Below, one piece after another: positions 13,795 to 13,899 of a stretch of 13,899 bases of DNA. The DNA is from Saccoglossus kowalevskii (Eukaryota; Hemichordata; Enteropneusta; Harrimaniidae). The number at the start of each line of letters is the position of its first letter. Within the stretch, counting starts at the first letter, position 1. The translations under genes and the position numbers were made by a program. The stretch is from positions 166,586 to 180,484 of the forward strand of contig NW_003135837.1 of the NCBI RefSeq assembly GCF_000003605.2. The letters are read 5' to 3'. The notes beneath the pieces were generated by a model. That model made no database searches, was not told the DNA's origin, and worked only from the letters and a program-made list of their open reading frames with translations.

Positions 13795-13899
13795 CCCTTG
13801 GAGGCGTAGTAGTTGGCTAACTCCTTGTTGGAGACATAGCAGTTGGCTAACACCTTGTTGGAGACATAGCAGTTGGCTAACACCTTGTTGGAGACATAT
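13795..13899. repeat. 30-bp minisatellite running off the window edge
   Basis: AGTTGGCTAA occurs at 13811, 13841 and 13871, exactly 30 bases apart, each followed by CWCCTTGTTGGAGACATA. The first copy is diverged (GGAGGCGTAGT) and the last two are identical over the visible part. It lies in the intron after exon 16 and its full length is unknown. No unique spacers separate the units, so it is not CRISPR-like. Confidence 0.9.

Noticed and set aside
1-13899. tRNA, rRNA or snRNA genes
   Set aside because: No cloverleaf with A and B boxes and no recognised rRNA or snRNA words were found on either strand by reading.
1-13899. Reverse transcriptase, transposase, integrase or viral gene remains
   Set aside because: No catalytic motifs of these families are visible in any of the longer frames; repeats here are non-coding.

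Overview
The window is a piece of an animal nuclear genome carrying one large, intron-rich protein-coding gene on the + strand. The gene enters from the left edge and runs off the right edge. Sixteen coding exons can be joined in a consistent reading frame (phases agree at every junction) to give 962 complete codons of a CCAR-family protein. The order of domains and the near word-for-word matches to remembered vertebrate sequence identify it as CCAR1 (cell division cycle and apoptosis regulator 1, CARP-1) rather than its paralogue CCAR2/DBC1, because a SAP motif is present and the S1-like block follows the CCAR1 form. The N-terminal start exon(s) and the C-terminal coiled-coil exons lie outside the window.

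Organism: metazoan, from the GT-AG introns, the standard code and the CCAR1 architecture. The AT-rich introns (about 0.16 to 2.4 kb) and the type of hairpin-flanked repeat in the introns suggest an invertebrate, possibly a marine deuterostome or lophotrochozoan. That last step is an impression, not a demonstration.

Layout. Exons 1-2 (164-642): S1-like RNA-binding domain. Exon 3 (1329-1530): low-complexity P/S/M/Q linker, ending in a GC donor. Exon 4 (2344-2647): Arg/Glu/Asp and RS-like tract. Exons 5-7 (3221-about 6752): inactive Nudix (DBC1) domain. Exon 8 (7504-7587): acidic linker. Exon 9 (8952-9158): SAP motif. Exons 10-11 (10020-11428): conserved LAIKA-type block. Exons 12-13 (11593-11992): charged linker with a nuclear-localisation-like cluster. 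Exon 14 (12250-12485): RS-like stretch plus degenerate EF-hand. Exons 15-16 (12991-13651): post-EF region and start of the conserved C-terminal block.

Introns. About four fifths of the window is intronic, and it is unusually rich in self-complementary DNA. I find four foldback or MITE-like inverted-repeat elements (about 4738-5585, 5700-6330, 7632-7840, 13149-13363). I also find an exact 157-bp-period tandem array with 9-bp inverted termini and a leading hairpin (10287-11109), a 32-bp tandem repeat (3667-3759), and a 30-bp minisatellite running off the right edge (from about 13795). No RNA gene, CRISPR array, autonomous transposon ORF or second gene could be supported.

There is no bacterial-style system here. 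The most likely undescribed item is the 157-bp-repeat mobile element. The most gene-relevant oddities are a well-supported GC-AG intron, a duplicated 5' splice site, and an exon 7 whose donor does not resolve as a normal GT.
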